In this document: positions 1-8,600 of the stretch, in pieces | Layout: the number at the start of each line of letters is the position of its first letter | Numbering within the stretch: position 1 is the stretch's first letter | DNA from: Acidimicrobiaceae bacterium | Lineage (GTDB): Bacteria; Actinomycetota; Acidimicrobiia; Acidimicrobiales; Palsa-688 | Assembly (NCBI GenBank): GCA_030838025.1 | Contig: JAUTXM010000042.1 | Location: 1-25,261 of the forward strand | Direction: 5' to 3' | DNA length: 25,261 bases | Program-made: the position numbers and the translations under genes | The notes under the pieces: generated by a model | Database searches by the model: none | What the model was told of the DNA's origin: nothing | Seen by the model: the letters and a program-made list of their open reading frames with translations, nothing else

Positions 1-244
1 CATCACGTTGCTCATATGGTCGCCCGCTCCGGGAGGTCTGCTCTTCTTTGAGCGTGACGTGACGCTATCTGATCAGGCAAGTTCCAGCTCGGCGGAGTTA
101 GAGTCGACCATGCCCTATACGGCGCGACCGAAATCTCGAACGATAGAGGAGGTCGACCCGGGCGGGTTGACATTGCACTAGTTCGAGCTTGAGTCGGCGG
201 TCATATTTCCGGGGTTTATCAAAATCGGGCCGTGCCAGTGCACA

Positions 245-454
245 ATGACGGATGCTCGATTAGTCATTCGAGATGGGACCGGTAACAGAGGTCAGGCCTT
301 CTACACGGAGATTACCGATGTCGAGGTGTCTGGAAAGCGCCATCCGGAGATAGAGATTAGGTCTGATGGAGGAACATTGGTCTTGCGCGCTGGAGATCAA
401 TCCAAAGACGTTCTGGCGTGGATACAGGCTGTGACTGCGAGTCCGGAAGACTAG
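245..454 (+). CDS. Small hypothetical protein, possibly a fragment
   Basis: This 69-residue ORF is not recognised. Its alternating charged and beta-like composition ends in an amphipathic helix (KDVLAWIQAV), which recalls the tail of a bacterial PH-like domain, but that is only an impression. There is no good Shine-Dalgarno before the ATG. The same frame is open upstream from the window edge except for a single TAG at 179-181, and the 21 codons between that TAG and the ATG read like protein (for example FPGFIKIG). The gene may therefore be the 3' part of a longer gene broken by a nonsense mutation, or may use a non-standard start. Base composition is less GC-rich than in the rest of the window. 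Confidence 0.4.
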   Translation: MTDARLVIRDGTGNRGQAFYTEITDVEVSGKRHPEIEIRSDGGTLVLRAGDQSKDVLAWIQAVTASPED

Positions 455-572
455 CGAGTTCTACTGAGGTAGTCGACGGTAGGACACCGTGCAAGCGGCG
501 CCTTGGAACGGAACGACTTCAGCGCGCAGTAATCTCTTCAAGAACCTGTTCCGATGCAGCGGGGTTGGACTG

Positions 573-889
573 TCAGCGTAGGTCGAGCACGAGTTTCAGG
601 GCTTCGTCCACTCCCCACGCTTCTTCCGGGGTGAGATGTCCCACAAGATCCCCGAGTCTTCTGACGTCGACCGCGCCGACTTGTTCGACGAGCACCTTTG
701 TGTCTTCTCCGGCGACCTCGACCTGCGGACGGAATGACGCCGCTCGAGCGCTGCGCCACGTTGGGGCGATGAGGACCACGGAGCGTGGAAGGAGCGCGTC
801 GGCCTGAACGAGACGCCGTAGCGCGGTCCTCGCTGCTCATGACCGCTTCTCCTGGGTACGGGCAACCGATAGATCTCATTGCGGCGCAC
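573..889 (-). pseudogene. MazF/PemK-family toxin, frameshifted
   Basis: Read from a GTG at 889, the N-terminal part gives RRNEIYRLPVPRR followed by GHEQRGPRYGV, the usual MazF opening (R-R-G-E-I-Y and G-x-E-Q-x-G). The reading frame then fails. From about 812 the next frame continues with LVQADALLPRSVVLIAPT and ends in the typical MazF C-terminus (VEQVGAVDVRRLGDLVG, then LTPEEAWGVDEALKLVLDL). Adding one C at about 812 (gtc-ctc instead of gtc-tc) would join the halves into about 105 residues, the normal family length. MazF proteins are ribosome-independent mRNA endoribonucleases. No MazE-like antitoxin is visible upstream (890-1153 holds nothing recognisable), so this looks like a dead orphan toxin. 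A sequencing error cannot be excluded. Confidence 0.8.
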
Positions 890-1153
890 GTAGGACGGGA
901 ACGTCTTGCCGAACATTCGGCTGGATCGGGCCGAAAGATGTGACGGCCTTAAACCAGCGATCAGCGTCGTGTGGCGAAGAGCTTCGATACTGACAACCCC
1001 CGGGACAGGCCCCTCCGGGACCGTCTGGACTTTTCGGTGGCACGGCGGCGCCTGCCAGTGTTCCGTGCCACCCACCGGCACTTCAACCTCGGCAAACGCG
1101 TAGAAATCTGACCGAAACCTTCGAACAGTCGCCGTTGATGCGTGAGGCATGGA

Positions 1154-1648
1154 TTACCTGAAAAATGCTGTCAAGGGCTTATAGCCGCTTCTGCCGTTCG
1201 CGTAGATGTATCCGTCGTCTATCGACCAGTACGACAATCGCGCACTAGTATAAAATGAGGTCAGGATTCCGGTGGAGGCGTCGTATCCCCATGCTACAGG
1301 TATGTCACCGTTGTAAAATCCAACATTTTCATACGTTGCGCTAACTTCTAGTTGGGCATATGGACCTGCCTCCCTCAAATAGTAGATACTCTCGCCATAA
1401 ACATAGGGGACGAGGGAAACCGCCGAGTCCTCAGTGGCTATGACACACCAATCGTCTGTGTCTTGGCCAAGCCACCCGATCGATACTCCGTCTGCGAAAA
1501 GCTCCAACCTCTTAGGTGCCCCGCCGTGGTCGCCTGAATCAGACGCTAACTGCGGCATGTTTGGTAATGCTGACTTCGTTTTATGCGGGTCCCGCTCCAT
1601 ATAATCTGCGAACGATCCCGAGGGCTTTTCGGGTTCCGTGTCGCTCAT
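1154..1648 (-). CDS. Hypothetical protein, lower GC, possible beta-rich lectin-like fold
   Basis: This encodes 164 residues. The ATG at 1648 is preceded by AAAGGAG at a normal distance, and an upstream ATG-type extension of 9 codons would place the start before that site, so 1648 is preferred. There is no signal peptide. The N-terminal 40 residues are polar and probably flexible. The rest is rich in Tyr, Trp, Gly and Asp (GWLGQDTDDWCVIA, YVYGESIYYL, SYWSIDDGYIYANG), spaced as in a beta-trefoil or fascin-like fold; this is a weak structural guess. Codon use is clearly less GC-biased than in neighbouring genes, suggesting recent acquisition. Function is unknown. Confidence 0.7.
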   Translation of the reverse strand: MSDTEPEKPSGSFADYMERDPHKTKSALPNMPQLASDSGDHGGAPKRLELFADGVSIGWLGQDTDDWCVIATEDSAVSLVPYVYGESIYYLREAGPYAQLEVSATYENVGFYNGDIPVAWGYDASTGILTSFYTSARLSYWSIDDGYIYANGRSGYKPLTAFFR

Positions 1649-1744
1649 GAAACACTCCTTTTCAACCAGGAGCATTTGTCCTGGCCTCTGGGGCAGACCA
1701 TAGCCGGTCTGTCGAGAAGCTTGTATAAATGTCGGGATCCGAGG

Positions 1745-1767
1745 GTCCCCGACCGGGGGTCGGGGAC
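1745..1767. repeat. 10-bp perfect stem-loop
   Basis: GTCCCCGACC and GGTCGGGGAC form a perfect 10-bp inverted repeat around a GGG loop. No T-run follows on either strand. It could terminate leftward transcription from the lipoprotein gene or be the foot of a lost mobile element. Confidence 0.6.
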
Positions 1768-1784
1768 ACCCCAGATGGTTGGGT

Positions 1785-1807
1785 AGCGATCGTGTTACGC
1801 GATCGCT
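1785..1807. repeat. 8-bp perfect stem-loop AGCGATCG/CGATCGCT
   Basis: Perfect 8-bp arms flank a 7-nt loop, 17 bp to the right of the stem-loop at 1745-1767. Two strong hairpins this close together suggest a structured RNA, a double terminator or recombination sites. Confidence 0.5.
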
Positions 1808-2014
1808 GATGGCCCGTTGTTCGCGTGGATGGTTCCGTCCCTGCCCGTCCTACTTCGGCACTTATCTCTAGTCCTCCCAGGCGTGTCTTCGATGTACCCC
1901 GCCAGGACTTTTCACTTTGTCGTACACACGCTACCTGGAGTCGTGTCACCGACGTAACCGGCTGTCGGCCACCCACCCCTTCTTCTCAGCGGCTTTTCCC
2001 CCGGCCGGCGGCGC

Positions 2015-2130
2015 ATGAGCCCCTCACTGGACATGTACTCGACGGAGGAGGCCTTCTCCTACTTGGACTTCGTCCTGGGGACTCAAGATATCGGCACCTC
2101 CTTCGCGCTCTATAACGGCGCGCCGGGTAC
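2015..2130 (+). pseudogene. Short coding-like fragment
   Basis: From an ATG at 2015 about 38 codons read like natural protein (SLDMYSTEEAFSYLDFVLG, then GTSFALYNG), with mostly G or C at third positions. After about 2130 the frame turns into Arg-rich nonsense and runs into the antisense of the lipoprotein gene. It may be the start of a gene truncated by rearrangement. No family is recognised. Confidence 0.25.
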
Positions 2131-2215
2131 CCAGCCACGGCGCCGCGGTAGTGGCCGTCGAAATCCGCTCCCCTGGACCAAGCCAGATGGGCACACCCAG
2201 CCGCACAAAACGACT

Positions 2216-2683
2216 CTACGATGGCTCCCATCGCCAGCCGTTGTTGTCCTTGCACGTGATGCTTGTTCCGTTTCCAGCCACGCCGCTGACGCCGTGATCC
2301 GACGTCCGGCAATACTCGCCTGGCGAATAGCACTTGCCACCATTTGTCAACGGGTGGCACGAAGTCGTGGTTGCCGGAGGCGAAGTCACCAAGGGGTGCG
2401 TGACCGGAGGCGAAGTAACCAAGGGATGCGTGACCGCGGATGACGTCACCACGGGGTGCGTTACTGGAGACGACGTGGTGGGGGGAGCAGTCGATTCCGC
2501 GGTTGCGGCGACCGTAACGACCGGCTGGGCCGCCGTCGTCGAAACGGACGCGACGGTGGTCGTGGTGGACGCCGCCGAGGCGGTGTCTCGCGGGATTGTC
2601 GGCGCGGACGTCGAGGGCGATCCACAACCAGCTCCCAACACGACAATTGCGACGCCAGTAAGAATCCGCAGTCGAAATGTCAT
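2216..2683 (-). CDS. Thr-rich lipoprotein with Cys-containing C-terminal domain
   Basis: This encodes 155 residues from an ATG preceded by GGAGG. Residues 1-20 form a lipoprotein signal (two Arg, a hydrophobic core, then LGAGC) with Cys20 as the probable lipidated residue; Gly at position -3 is slightly unusual. Residues 21-108 are a Thr/Ser/Pro/Val stalk with three tandem 10-residue units (consensus VTHPLVTSPP). Residues about 109-155 form a compact domain with four Cys, including CYSPGEYCR and a CKDNNGWRWE end, resembling small C-terminal domains of many actinobacterial exported proteins. The architecture suggests a membrane anchor, an extended wall-spanning stalk and a surface-exposed domain. 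Ligand or partner is unknown. Confidence 0.8.
   Translation of the reverse strand: MTFRLRILTGVAIVVLGAGCGSPSTSAPTIPRDTASAASTTTTVASVSTTAAQPVVTVAATAESTAPPTTSSPVTHPVVTSSAVTHPLVTSPPVTHPLVTSPPATTTSCHPLTNGGKCYSPGEYCRTSDHGVSGVAGNGTSITCKDNNGWRWEPS
2376..2465. repeat. Three 30-bp tandem repeats coding for the stalk
   Basis: Units 2376-2405, 2406-2435 and 2436-2465 are near-identical (the first two differ at two positions, the third is more diverged). Each codes for ten residues of the Thr-rich stalk in the lipoprotein, so copy-number change would alter stalk length without breaking the frame. Confidence 0.85.
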
Positions 2684-2967
2684 GTTTGCCCCTCCGCCGG
2701 TACCCGCTTTGGCGGGTTACTCCCAGAACAGTACGCCCCAGAAACCGAGAACGCCGGGAAACTTTAAGTTCTGAGGCGCTAAGCGGTAACCAGGCCTCGT
2801 TTGGGAGATACGTCCGCTCAGGGAGTTCCAGGCGACCGCGGATCTTTCTGCTCTTTCATCAAGTCGTCGATGCCTACGTCGCGTCGGACGAATTTCTGCG
2901 TACCAGATATTCACCGAACCAATGGTTGCGGGGTCGTGGAGCCCTTCGATGCGAGCCCTCGTGCCGC

Positions 2968-4314
2968 CTAGCGCCGGGAGGCGAGCGAATCGGCGAGGAC
3001 GTCGATTCCGCCCCGGCGGTTGACGTCGGCGATGAAAGCATTGAGGGCGGCACGGTCGGTGATGTCGATGCCGCGCTCTTGCGCGCCATAGACGATCGTC
3101 TTGGCGGGACCCCAGTTGGCCGGGTTGCGGCACAACTCCATCATTTCCGGGGCGTAGTCATAGACGGCTGCAATCGACTCCCCCACCGCCATTTCTGGAA
3201 TGCCCCTGCGTCGCCCGACGAAACGGATCCATGCCGCGAGAACATCGGGCATGAGCGTGAATACGTCCTCGGAGGCAACGACCTTTCGAGGCGCCCAGTC
3301 CAATGAGAAGATCTCGACCATGACTGGGCTGAACCGAAGGGGCGTGCCGCGCACATGGTCCAATGAGAACGTCATCGCCTGGAACGCCAACTGTTCGACG
3401 TCGTCTCGCTTATCACCTTCGGGACCGAAGAGGACAGCCGCATCATCGGTGTCGAAAAACTCGCCGAGAAGCCTCTCCCGTTCGTCCGCTGACATCGTCT
3501 CTTCGACTGGCAGCTTGGCGCCCGCGGGCATTCTCGACAGGCGTGCCATCAACAATGCCCGGAGATGACGCAGGTCCTCGGTGACCGGCGGATCCAAGGT
3601 CTTGTCGGTCATCTTGAAAGCGTCGCGCCACCGTGCCGCAGCCTGTGCCACCGATATCTCGCGGTACTCCATCGATTCGCTGCCCTCGCCTTCCCGCAGC
3701 CGGGCCAGTACCTCATCGACGGACACCGGCAGTGCCAGACTGTCTTTGGCGATGCCTCCAAGGTTGTGATCGACGAAGACGCCGAGGGTATGCGCCCCAG
3801 AGGCACCCTCGAAGCCAACCATCACCATTACGCCATCGTCGTGCGCCGGATCGAAGGACAGCCACGCCGAGGCCCCCACCGAGGTGCCGATCATCTCGGC
3901 CCACGCAGGCTCGGCAACGTCGTTCGATGCCACGCGGTGGACAGCTCGACGCGCCTTTGACCCGTACGGCTCGGAAGCCACAGCCGCCAATGCCCGAAGA
4001 ACCGTCAGGGAGTCCGACGTCGGGTGCCCCGCGCAATACGCGATCAGGCCTCCGGCGAACAGTTCGATCGGGTCCATCTGGCCTTCCGAGAGCTCCCCCC
4101 AGACGGACCACATCTGGGAGGCCCATACCTCGGCCGCCAGCGGGTCCGCTGCTTGGCCAAGATCAACGCCCGCCCCGGTGACGAGCTTGGCGAAGACGTC
4201 CTCCAATCCCATCCATTCGGGCACATCCGACAACCCCGAGCCGGTGCGCCCGCCTGCGCCACCCTTCGGTGTGACCCGCCCACCACGCTTCCGCCGCTGT
4301 GCGGCCATACCCAT
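2968..4314 (-). CDS. Hypothetical protein, 448 residues
   Basis: No family is recognised. I place the start at the ATG at 4314 because GGAG lies 7 nt upstream; adjacent ATGs at 4317 and 4308 are alternatives. The N-terminus is a short Lys/Arg/Gly-rich tail without a signal peptide. The remainder looks like a soluble mixed alpha/beta protein of high coding quality. It contains a central beta-like part (ASAWLSFDPAHDDGVMVMVG, then TLGVFVDHN) and an alpha-helical C-terminal part with WIRFVGRRRGIPEMAVGE and LCRNPANWGPAKTIVYGAQ, which looks conserved. It lies 129 bp downstream of the DUF7002-like gene on the same strand, and could be co-transcribed with it. Confidence 0.75.
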   Translation of the reverse strand: MGMAAQRRKRGGRVTPKGGAGGRTGSGLSDVPEWMGLEDVFAKLVTGAGVDLGQAADPLAAEVWASQMWSVWGELSEGQMDPIELFAGGLIAYCAGHPTSDSLTVLRALAAVASEPYGSKARRAVHRVASNDVAEPAWAEMIGTSVGASAWLSFDPAHDDGVMVMVGFEGASGAHTLGVFVDHNLGGIAKDSLALPVSVDEVLARLREGEGSESMEYREISVAQAAARWRDAFKMTDKTLDPPVTEDLRHLRALLMARLSRMPAGAKLPVEETMSADERERLLGEFFDTDDAAVLFGPEGDKRDDVEQLAFQAMTFSLDHVRGTPLRFSPVMVEIFSLDWAPRKVVASEDVFTLMPDVLAAWIRFVGRRRGIPEMAVGESIAAVYDYAPEMMELCRNPANWGPAKTIVYGAQERGIDITDRAALNAFIADVNRRGGIDVLADSLASRR

Positions 4315-4356
4315 CATCCCTCTCCGACCGACCTGATGCCACCGTAACGTTCCGAA

Positions 4357-4389
4357 GGTCCGCGCGCGGACCACAGTTTCGAACTGCGG
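4357..4389. promoter_or_regulatory. Two adjacent palindromes upstream of the 448-residue gene
   Basis: GGTCCGCGCGCGGACC (4357-4372) is a perfect 16-bp palindrome. It is followed by CCACAGTT-TCG-AACTGCGG (4371-4389), an inverted repeat with one mismatch. They sit 43 to 75 bp upstream of the start at 4314 and could be operators, or a terminator for the gene ending at 4444. Confidence 0.4.
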
Positions 4390-4443
4390 ATCACCGCCTC
4401 ATCCGACCCATTGGTCTTCGCTCGGTCTTGCGACCGTGCACCG

Positions 4444-5253
4444 TCAGGCGACGAGTACCTCGGTGGTCCGGTCGGGGTGGTAGCGGACCACCCGCCCGAC
4501 CAGCGGGACGACGTCGGCGACGCCGCCGACCACGGTGATCTCCTGGATGTCGCTGACATCGCCGGAGAACTGGGCGAGCGGCTCGAACGTGGCGCGGCTG
4601 CGGCACGGGCAGCGATCCCAGGCTACGGGGGCCGTCGAGGGCACGGTCGCGACCTCGACGCGGCCGGGCGTGGCGGCCAGCAGCCGGGCGGTGTCGAACA
4701 CCACCACGTCGAGCCCCTCGGTTGCCTGGTAGCGACCGAGGAAGGACGTCAGCTCCTTCTGCCTGGCGAAGAAGAACAGCCGCGCGTTCAGGATGCTGAG
4801 CCAACCGGCAAGGTCGACGCCGTCGAGGTGGGCCTCGATGTTGGCCCGGGCCATGTGCCGCTGGTCCCGAATCGATATCGGGTGGCCTGCATCGAGCTCG
4901 AGCTCGATGCGGTCCGATCGGATGGCTCGTAGCCGGGCATCGTCACCGAGCAGCTCCTTGGCGGTCAGCAGTCCTAGTTCGGCGATCGATGGCCAGGCGC
5001 CGTACGGCGCAGCGTGGAACACCACCTTGCGCGTTTTCGCGAGCGCCTCGATTGGCCCACTCGGGACGCTTTCGGCGGGGCGGGCGGGGGTCCGCTTCGA
5101 AGCCACCGCCGACCTTGTCGCCGCCACCCGGCTCTTCGGAGGTGGCGTCGCGCGCGGCCTGCGAACGCCGCCTGGCAGCTCACCGGCAGCCCGCCTCCGG
5201 CAGAAGGTGCACCATGCCGGGTCGAGCCCGTGCGGACATTCCTCTTCGACCAC
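4444..5253 (-). CDS. Zn-knuckle protein with DUF7002-like domain
   Basis: This encodes 269 residues from a GTG start. Residues 6-18 (CPHGLDPAWCTFC) contain a C-x-H-x6-C-x2-C arrangement typical of small zinc knuckles. A basic, Pro/Ala-rich linker follows to about residue 70. The rest begins VFHAAPYGAWPSIAELGLL and includes ISIRDQRHM, GWLSILNARLFFFARQKEL and VVVFDTARLL. This order (His near a SI-x3-GLL turn, IRDQ, W-x-x-LLN-x-x-x-FF, VDT) matches my memory of DUF7002 proteins, whose opening resembles ADP-ribosyltransferase-like folds such as DarT. Enzymatic activity is speculative. The assignment comes from motif recognition alone. Confidence 0.7.
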   Translation of the reverse strand: MVEEECPHGLDPAWCTFCRRRAAGELPGGVRRPRATPPPKSRVAATRSAVASKRTPARPAESVPSGPIEALAKTRKVVFHAAPYGAWPSIAELGLLTAKELLGDDARLRAIRSDRIELELDAGHPISIRDQRHMARANIEAHLDGVDLAGWLSILNARLFFFARQKELTSFLGRYQATEGLDVVVFDTARLLAATPGRVEVATVPSTAPVAWDRCPCRSRATFEPLAQFSGDVSDIQEITVVGGVADVVPLVGRVVRYHPDRTTEVLVA

Positions 5254-5649
5254 GCCTGGACCCTATCTCCGCTGTCCGAGCTCCTAGACGCGGAGCGCCG
5301 TGGCCCCGGAACGCCGGGTCCGGCGACCGCAGTCTCGAGCCGGGCACCGGCGGCGCGTCTACCCGGTGTCCAGGTCGACGGCAAGGATCGCCTCGGTCGG
5401 ACCAGGCCCTCGGTGCCCCTATCGCCAGTCAGTTCCACTGATCACGCCGTCCTGGTCGACTGGCGAGAGCCCCCGGAGCGAGCGACGCGCGAGTCGTGTG
5501 ACAATGTGTCCCGGCGGTCGCACCAAGGTTTCCGCCGACCCGCGTCGGCTGCTCGCTATCGGCGGCCAGAGAAACGACAGGATCGGGGAAGTGCCAGTCG
5601 AATCCGGAGTGGTCGACGCCCCCGTTCTGCTCTCTCGGCCGAGAGCAGC
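5254..5649. other. Intergenic region with a 9-bp inverted repeat
   Basis: These 396 bases lie downstream of the CHAT gene and upstream of the GTG at 5253, all leftward. No gene is convincing. TCGCCAGTC (5422-5430) and GACTGGCGA (5458-5466) form a perfect 9-bp inverted repeat with a 27-nt loop, which could be the CHAT operon terminator or a regulator site for the downstream gene. Confidence 0.4.
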
Positions 5650-8600
5650 TCAGGCGCCGTAGAACACAAAGGGCGCCCATGCTTGCGGGCGGGTCGGGTC
5701 CAGGGACGTGGCCTCGACTCCACCGGTACTCGGCGATGCCATCTCGGCCTGAGCCCGGCACAGGGCCGCCGCGGGGACCAGCCCGACTCCGCGCCACAAC
5801 TCGTAGAAGCGTTCGACCAGGATCGCCGTCGTCTCGTCGGCGACCGGCCAGAGTGACCCGATGACCCCGGCGACGCCGGACTGGGTGAGCGCCGAGGCCA
5901 AGTTGACCACTTCGTCAGGCAGGGACTTGTCGCTGAGTGCCGACTCGCAGGCCGACAGCACCACCAGGCGCACCCGCGACAGGTCGAGGTCGAGCATCTC
6001 TGCCAAGGTGATCGGCGCGTCCCGGCAGGCGTCCACGTGGCTGGCCAAGGCCTCATGGCGGTCGAAGTACGCGTGGCATGCGAAATGCACCACGTGGTTC
6101 GCGCTCAGCCCCGCCACGATCTCGGCGTGGGTCGACTGGCGCTTCAAGCGAGGCGCGGGTGGGGATGTCTCGAATGTCGCGATCGCGGCCTCGGCTTCGC
6201 CCACCGTGTGACGGAGTGTCTCATCGGCGACCGCGAGCATGCGATCGGCTCGCCGGTCCGCTGCGGCGGTCGATTCAATCAGGCTGCGAAGACTGGGTGC
6301 GTACCGCACGGTGAATCGTGAGACCACATAGGTGGGATCGCCCTCGCCAGCTGCGGCGCTCTGGCCCGAGTCTGCGCGGAGGCCCGGATGGCGGGCTGCG
6401 TGAAGGGGGAGGTCCACCAGCCTCCCGCACGGGATGAGCACCACCTCGGGGGAGTCCCCGACCAGGTCCACCACCGTCGCCATGCAACGATCCCAGAGCC
6501 AGCGACCCATCGAGGCGACCTCCACCGGCCAGCTGGGAGCCGCCCGGCTAGCCGCGCTGGAAACCAGCGCATCCCATGCATCAGCCCGTTCGGCGAGCGC
6601 AGCCTCGGCCAAGCCCGGTAGCGGCCGCCAGTCCGGCGCCAGTGACGGGGTCAGCGCCGACCGCGCTCCCCCACCGATCCGGATGGCCACCCCTCCGCTC
6701 TGTCCCGGCACGAGGTAGACACAGGTCGCCAAGACGCCGTCCAAGTCGTCTTGGGAGAGGGGGCCAGGCCGCGGGAAGGATTCGAACCCGGGCTGCAGTG
6801 CAATGCGGTCGATCGCCTGGTCGAGCCGCTGGCGGCCAGTTCGCAGTTGCCCGCCACTTGGCGCCTTGACGGCAGCCGATCCGCGTGCCTCGGGATCGGC
6901 GCCCATGCTCGGAGTGGCCGTCGCAGCAGCAGAAGCGGCGGCAGCTGCAGCAGCAGCAGCGAGGTATTCGTCCGCCAGGTCGCCATGGCCAGCGGCGACG
7001 AGGGCGTCCAGCTGCCTCCTCGTCGAACGCAGGGCGGTGCCCGCCAGGACGGTGCGCCCAGCCTCGAGAACTGCCACCGCCTCCGTCACCCGCCCCAGCG
7101 AGGCAAGAGCGACTGCTGCGTGAGTGGCCAGTCCCAATCCGCTCCGCAGGGCCTGCACTTGATGGCTTCGAGTCGCCTGCCGATCGAAGAGAGATTCGGT
7201 CGCCCGCACCCCCGCCAAGTAGGCCTCCGCTGCGCCCGCCTGATCTGACCGTTCGTCCAGGGCGCCTCCGAGCTGCGCCGCCGCCGCGATCTGTTGGGCC
7301 GGGCTGGGCGACGAGAGTATGACCTGCCGTAGAAGACTCTCGGCCCGTGCCTGCGAGCCGATCCATCCTGGGACATCGACCGCCAGGTACGCCGATGCCA
7401 GCAGCAGAGCGGAAGCGCACCAGCCCTCGCTGTGAGCATCCTGGGCCGTCAACGCCTTCTCCCCCAGGTCCGCGGCCGCGGACAGGTCACCTGGAGATTT
7501 GATCACCAGTCCGCGCACTAAACGCCCCGCTGCCAGCGCGCTCTCGACTTGCGGCCGTATCGGATGGGACTCGGGTAGATCGCCGAGGAGGCGGCCGAGC
7601 GAGCCGAGCGCGGCTTCGATGAGATCAGAACGCCTCAACGTGATGCCCTGGGTCTGCAAAGCGGCGGAAAGGTTGAAGACGATGGCTTGCCGTAGCGGGT
7701 CGTCTCCCTCGGTTAGTTCCAAGGCCTCGGTCAGGCGTCTGACCGCCTCGGCCAGCAGGCTCGGGGACGCAGTCGCGTCAGCCACCTCCAACAAGGTCAC
7801 TGCCGAGTTGGAGAGGATCGGGACCCGCCAGCTGACGGTGGCCGGCGGGCTGATCCGAGCGCAGATCTCCTCCGCTTCGGCCAAGTCGGCGCGTCGCCCG
7901 GTCAGGCGATATCGCTCCGACAGGGCGGCCGCCAGATTGACGCGATAGTTGCTCCCGTCATACGACCACGGCGCGACCGCGGCGATGACCTCGCGGTTCG
8001 CCTGGACCGCCTTGTCGAGCGCCTCGACGTCCCCGTCGATTGCGCCGAGTGCCAGTAGGCCCGACGCCAGGTTGGCCAGCCGCTTGGGCCGACCCGTGTC
8101 CCCGTAGGGGCTGAGATCGACTGCCCTCGTCACTCGGGCGACGGCTTCGAGTAGATCGTCGCGTTGACCGGTCGCCCGGAACCGGGTCAGCAGACCCAAC
8201 CCCCAGTTATTGAGGACCCTGGCCAGGTCTGCCGGGTCTGGCTCGAACCCGGCCGCCTCGACCAGAAGGTCGAGAGCCTCGCCGAGCACCCTGACATCGC
8301 CCGTCCGCTGAAACTCATGCCGGATGAGCGAATCCGCCAGGTTATTGAGCTCCAGCCACGGCGGCAGCTCACTGCGGGCCTGCTCGATCGCTTGGCGAAA
8401 CGCCAGCAGCGCCGCATCGAGATCGGCGCCATCGTGCCGCTGCTCGTAGCGCAGGGCCATCGACCGGCCGAGCGCGGTGTACTCCATGCCCGGGCGCTCG
8501 GCCGATGCGCCGTGCAGCGATTCGATCGCCGCGTTCGCGTAGCGGATCGCGTTGTCAAGATCGGCGCGGTCGCTGCCTGCCGTATACCGATCGCAGAGCG

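Larger units (their letters stand above)
1649..2215. other. Gene-poor gap with palindromes
   Basis: No complete gene is convincing in these 567 bases between two leftward genes. The stretch contains two strong stem-loops (listed separately) and one short coding-like fragment on the + strand near 2015. ORFs on both strands otherwise have the composition of out-of-frame GC-rich DNA. It may be the scar of a lost element. Confidence 0.5.

Noticed and set aside
596..1150. 184-codon frame on the - strand
   Set aside because: It only includes the first part of the broken MazF frame plus unrelated upstream and out-of-frame sequence.
2376..2465. CRISPR-like short repeats
   Set aside because: The units are directly adjacent with no spacers and are in frame within a protein stalk.
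6778..6792. T-arm-like sequence (minus strand GGGTTCGAATCC) suggesting a tRNA
   Set aside because: It lies inside the CHAT gene as codons for GFES, and no acceptor, D or anticodon arm can be formed around it.
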